A DNA stretch of 64,000 nucleotides from Aquila chrysaetos chrysaetos (taxonomy: Eukaryota > Chordata > Aves > Accipitriformes > Accipitridae): the NCBI RefSeq assembly GCF_900496995.4, contig NW_024470382.1, forward strand, positions 558,001 through 622,000, written 5' to 3'. Under the pieces are notes generated by a model. It was not told the DNA's origin. It ran no database searches and saw only the letters and a list, made by a program, of their open reading frames with translations. Positions 59,951 to 64,000 of the stretch are shown in pieces (the first letter of the stretch is position 1; every line of letters begins with the position of its first letter). Position numbers and translations under genes: made by a program.

Positions 59951-62870
59951 CCCACAGCTCTTCCTCAAGGCAGGAGAAATGACCATGAATTTGGAAGTCC
60001 ACATAAATTCAGAAGTACACTTAGTGCTCTGGTAGTCATTACCTATGGGCCAGAAGTCCTCTCACCTCTCCCCAGAACTGCCTGTCAGTCATCTGGCAGT
60101 CATTTTCCCTGAACCGCAAGTCCTCCATACCTACCTACCTACCAACCCACCAGAAATGAGTCAGACTGCACCAGCACTGCCACTGCCCAACCTGCTGTAG
60201 ACATATTAGACCAGAAATGTTGGTTTCAAGACAGGAAACACAACACAATCCACCAGAACAGCAACAAATCAACCAGAATTAACACACATAAAACAAAGGT
60301 CCCTATCCAAATCCTGAAAAGGCAATCAAGCTAAAAAAGGACTCTGCACAAAAAAAGACCATGCAGAACACAAGATAAGGTAAAAATAGCCTAACGCCAG
60401 GAACCCAGGGCCAACGAACCCACATCCTCTCCATAACAATAACACGCTTTAATCCTAACTCGCTTCAACTCTGGCATACCATAAACCTGCCACCCCATAA
60501 CCCTAGTGAACTGCAACCCTAGCATCCCATAACACTAGCACATGGTAGCCCTAAGAGAGCAAAAAACTGAACACAAACTCCCTGGAAATCTCTGCCAGGG
60601 CCTTCAGGTGGCCCCAGATTTCAGACATCACAACTCTGAAGTGGGAGTGGGACACAGCCACCGGGATGCCACCAGCATCCAGCTTGACATCATCTGTCAC
60701 ACCCTGAAAAAGTGCCTGGCTTAAACACTCTTGGGGAGAAGGGCTGAGGCACTTGGAGACTTTGAACCGGCCAGCCATGACTACGGGGTTTCAGCTCACC
60801 ATTTCTGTGTCAGAGCCACCAGGCAGATGACCCCATCCTCCTTGAGACACCGCGTGGGGCACCTGTACCCAGGCTGGAGAGAGCCTTTGCTCTACGAGGA
60901 GGTGCTTCCTGGGAGGAGGATCTCTCATGGGGGCACTGGCAAGCCCTCCTCAGGCCTGGATGCCTGAGAAACATCCCTGCGCTGCTCCGTATCTCACCAA
61001 AACCAGGGGTGGAGGAAGGCTGCTTTGGTGGCCTCCAAGAGAACCAGCTCACCTGGGCTGCTCTGCGGCCACCGGGCACCTTTGCTGTCAGGCAGGTCCC
61101 AGCGTTGCTGTCACGTGCAATTGGCTGTCACCTCTGTGCAGGATGCTCTCCAGCAGACAGTACGTCTCCTCTTGCTCTCCCTGCGGACAAGATCAAAGAG
61201 CAGCAATGAGGGTTTGCTTTGCCCCCATTCCCTCTTTTGGTGCCACAAAAGAGACCTGCCACCCCCAAATCAGCTGTGTGACGTGGACACCACGTACGAG
61301 CTGCAGACGTGGGTCAGGACTGGCTGGGGGGAGTGGGCAAGCCATTCTGCCATGCACCCTGCGCTGGCAGAAAGCAGAGCTAGAGAGAACGCGGGAAGCC
61401 CAGGGCAGCCGGCGGTGGGGCCCAGCAGAGTGCAGCGCCTGCAGAAATGCCCGGGTCCTTGAGACTCTGCCCCAGGGCTGCAGCACGGGGCCGACACCAG
61501 CTGGGGCTTCACTGGGAAAAAACAGGCAGGGCTGACCCTGACGCCCTGCACGCGTACCCGGCCCTGGGATTTGACAACCTGTCCCTCTGCCTATCGCTGC
61601 CACAGGATTCAGAAAGCAGTGCTGCCGGCCCTGGCGTGGTCCTGAGCCACCTCTTGACACATGAGTCTTTAACCAGCAGGCCTAAAAAGAGGAAAAATTG
61701 CCCAGAATTAAGCTGTGCTCAAGTTTTTGCAGGCAGCATGGTTTTTCGAGGTACCTGGTGGTGCCACTCCTGGGGAGCACTCAAGAAACCTCAAAAAACA
61801 AGGGCGGCTGCCTGTACCTGCAGGCAGGTGGTGGAGTGTGTGCAGCGTGAGTGAGCGGTGGTTTGTGTGGCTGTTGAACGGGTTTGGGCCTTAAATGTGT
61901 CCAACGTGGTACGCCTGGTTCCTTCTTCCTTGCGGGTGGTCTTTAGAGCTGAAGCAGTATTTTTTAAAAGCAAAACCAACAAGCAAACAAACAAAAAAGC
62001 AGCTGGGTAAGTTTTTTCCTCCCAGCTGGCCTTTTTTTCCCCAGTCCTGAACACTCTGCAAGGTGATGACTGTCACCAATATTAGGGCGCAGGAGTGGGC
62101 CCAAGGCAGGGCTTTTGCAGGCAGCACATTTCTTGAGGCTCCCAGTAATGCAGTTCCTGGGGAGTGCTCAAGAAATGGGGGCAGCTGCCCAGAATTGCTA
62201 TTTTTGGTCCCTCCCCATCACTCTCTGGCCAGCCCCCTGCCCCCATTTTTTATTCCTCCCTCTCTATCTTTAGTCCATCACTATTTTTTCCTTCCTCTTT
62301 CTTTCTCTCACTCCCTGCCTGTATTTTCTAATTCCAGTATTTGTTCTATAGAATTCTCCCATCGAAGTTGGTGTTTATGTATGGACCTTAGTGTAGTCTC
62401 ACCTTAATCCACACGGAGGGTTTTGCAAATCTCGGTCTCTTCCCCCCTCCCCACAGGTGGGACGTGACAACAGGGGAGCAAAACAACTTACACAGAGGGA
62501 AAGGGGCGGGGCAGGGAGGGACGGGGACACAGAAGAGGCGTGACATGACCCCAGGCCCGGGACTCGCCGGAGTTCCTGCTCTCTGCCCTGCCAGGCAAAA
62601 TTTAGAGTTCAGGCACTTCTTTCCCTGATCTGTCTGTCCTTTCCTCCCTTCCTCTTCTGTAGCTCCACTCACTGGACTGTCCTCCACCTAAGAGAACACG
62701 TTGGGGCCTTGCAGCTCTGACAACACGAGGCTTCCTAGGTACACAGCCCTGCACACGCGCACACACGCTCTACGTGGCCGTACTGTAATTTTCCTTCCTT
62801 ACTTGTACAGGAGCGGGACAGAGAGGTGGTGAGAAAAAAAAAATAGCAACTGGCTATAGACAGACAGAGA
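59951..62870. other. No gene recognised up to the gap
   Basis: AT-rich with the degenerate repeat near 60500, then GC-rich from about 60730 to 61660 with overlapping frames but no known domain. 61900-62360 includes pyrimidine-rich sequence. Two related phrases, ttttgcaggcagcatggtttttcgaggt (61724 on) and ttttgcaggcagcacatttcttgaggc (62113 on), with nearby gggga(g)cactcaagaaa words, indicate an approximately 390-bp direct repeat. Confidence 0.4.
60476..60556. repeat. Degenerate ccataaccctag-type tandem repeat
   Basis: Four or five imperfect units such as ccccataaccctagtg, gcaaccctagcatcc and cataacactagcac, about 15-20 bp each. It includes AACCCTA words that resemble telomere repeats but are not a telomere array. 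Confidence 0.4.
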
Positions 62871-63370
62871 NNNNNNNNNNNNNNNNNNNNNNNNNNNNNN
62901 NNNNNNNNNNNNNNNNNNNNNNNNNNNNNNNNNNNNNNNNNNNNNNNNNNNNNNNNNNNNNNNNNNNNNNNNNNNNNNNNNNNNNNNNNNNNNNNNNNNN
63001 NNNNNNNNNNNNNNNNNNNNNNNNNNNNNNNNNNNNNNNNNNNNNNNNNNNNNNNNNNNNNNNNNNNNNNNNNNNNNNNNNNNNNNNNNNNNNNNNNNNN
63101 NNNNNNNNNNNNNNNNNNNNNNNNNNNNNNNNNNNNNNNNNNNNNNNNNNNNNNNNNNNNNNNNNNNNNNNNNNNNNNNNNNNNNNNNNNNNNNNNNNNN
63201 NNNNNNNNNNNNNNNNNNNNNNNNNNNNNNNNNNNNNNNNNNNNNNNNNNNNNNNNNNNNNNNNNNNNNNNNNNNNNNNNNNNNNNNNNNNNNNNNNNNN
63301 NNNNNNNNNNNNNNNNNNNNNNNNNNNNNNNNNNNNNNNNNNNNNNNNNNNNNNNNNNNNNNNNNNNNNN
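62871..63370. other. Assembly gap (500 N)
   Basis: Exactly 500 unknown bases, a conventional placeholder length, so the true size is unknown. Frames spanning it are meaningless. Confidence 1.
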
Positions 63371-64000
63371 GTGATGACCCCATCACAGAGAATTAACAGA
63401 AGGACAAACAGGAGGAGGAGAAAAAGAAAGAAGACAAACAGGATGAACTGGTGGACAGCAGGAGGAGGAGGAAGGGAATGAAGAGGACGAGGAACATAGA
63501 AAGAGAATGAGAACAAGGAGGAAGAAGAGAGACAAAGAAGGAAGAGGAAGAACATGAGGAGGAGGAAGAGGAGGAGAAAGAAGAGGTGGAGGAGGAACAC
63601 AAGGAACAGGTGGCACAGAACTAGGAGCAGGAGGAAAAATAGGGAGAGAAGAAGGATGAGCAGGAGGGGAACAGAACACAGGAACAAGACACAGAACAGG
63701 AGGAGGAGAACAAACATGAGAAAGAAGAGAAAAGAAGAGGAGGAAGAGGAGTAGGGCAAGAAGGAGGAGGAGGAGGTAGAGGGTAGGAAGAGGAGAAAGA
63801 GGAAGAAAATGGAGAAGGAGAATGAAGAGGAATGGGAACAGGAGGAGGAGGCAGACAAAGAGAAGCAAGAGGAGGATGACATGTGGGATGAAGAGGAACA
63901 GAACAAAGAGGAGGCAGGGAGGAGGTGGGGGAGAAAGAGGAGAAGAAGGAGGATGAGAAACAAGAAGAGGATGAACAAGAGGCTGAACAGGAGAATGACG
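63371..64000 (+). repeat. Second copy of the GA-rich tract, directly after the gap
   Basis: Matches 54574-55205 from gtgatgaccccatcacagag onward. I see only two single-base differences: a missing a near 63536 and a missing g near 63668. It begins exactly at the gap edge. Confidence 0.95.

Noticed and set aside
60476-60556. A telomere or CRISPR-like array
   Set aside because: Units are too few and irregular, spacers are absent, and the genome is a vertebrate's.
60927-61660. Several frames of 135-202 codons on both strands
   Set aside because: GC-rich sequence with few stops; none resembles a known protein.
62799-63978. Long minus-strand frames crossing the gap
   Set aside because: They read through 500 unknown bases and the second GA tract; no real coding content.

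Overview
The window reads as bird genomic DNA. It has multi-exon genes with GT-AG introns, 3' tails of CR1 LINEs (two copies), several avian-type endogenous retrovirus LTRs, and an olfactory receptor of the large bird OR14-like group. No species can be named from the sequence.

The main gene is on the minus strand, from 46925 down to 20675. I traced 15 coding exons by hand that join in frame into an uninterrupted 915-codon RBBP6-type reading frame. In order it encodes the N-terminal ubiquitin-like DWNN domain, a CCHC zinc knuckle, a RING/U-box-like C4C4 finger, a proline-rich stretch, an RS-rich stretch and a lysine/histidine-rich tail. Human RBBP6 is 1,792 residues. Here the domains up to the RING are complete, but the 3' half is condensed inside one terminal exon: much of the region that carries the Rb- and p53-interaction segments in mammals is missing, without breaking the frame. 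With the many substitutions in the normally well conserved DWNN domain, this suggests a divergent, shortened paralogue rather than the ordinary single-copy orthologue. That last step is inference.

Layout: 1-9170 has no confident host gene, one exon-like segment and a decayed ERVL-type pol fragment. 9172-11511 is a cluster of LTRs, one with a perfect 5-bp target duplication. 12480-12630 is a CR1 tail. 14709-16085 is an OR14-like pseudogene split by a 422-bp LTR and carrying stops, a frameshift and a small deletion. 20675-46925 is the RBBP6-like gene, whose introns contain LTRs in both orientations, another CR1 tail and microsatellites. The GC-rich promoter region just upstream of the start codon (46540-48370) is interrupted by a roughly 0.9-kb LTR.

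48380-54440 is a mosaic of gammaretrovirus-like fragments (antisense RT, sense env, a polypurine tract with 3' LTR, then an RNase H fragment) broken by further LTR pieces. 54597-55425 is a purine-only-like GA tract about 0.83 kb long. 56700-59312 holds LTRs, including two related copies in inverted orientation. 59560-59940 resembles a fragment of a ZBED/hAT transposase-derived protein. A 500-base gap (62871-63370) is followed by a near-identical second copy of the GA tract, which may be an assembly duplication.

Nothing here looks like an operon-style multi-gene system. The biologically interesting unit is the shortened RBBP6-like gene and the retroviral sequences placed at its promoter, in its introns and around it.
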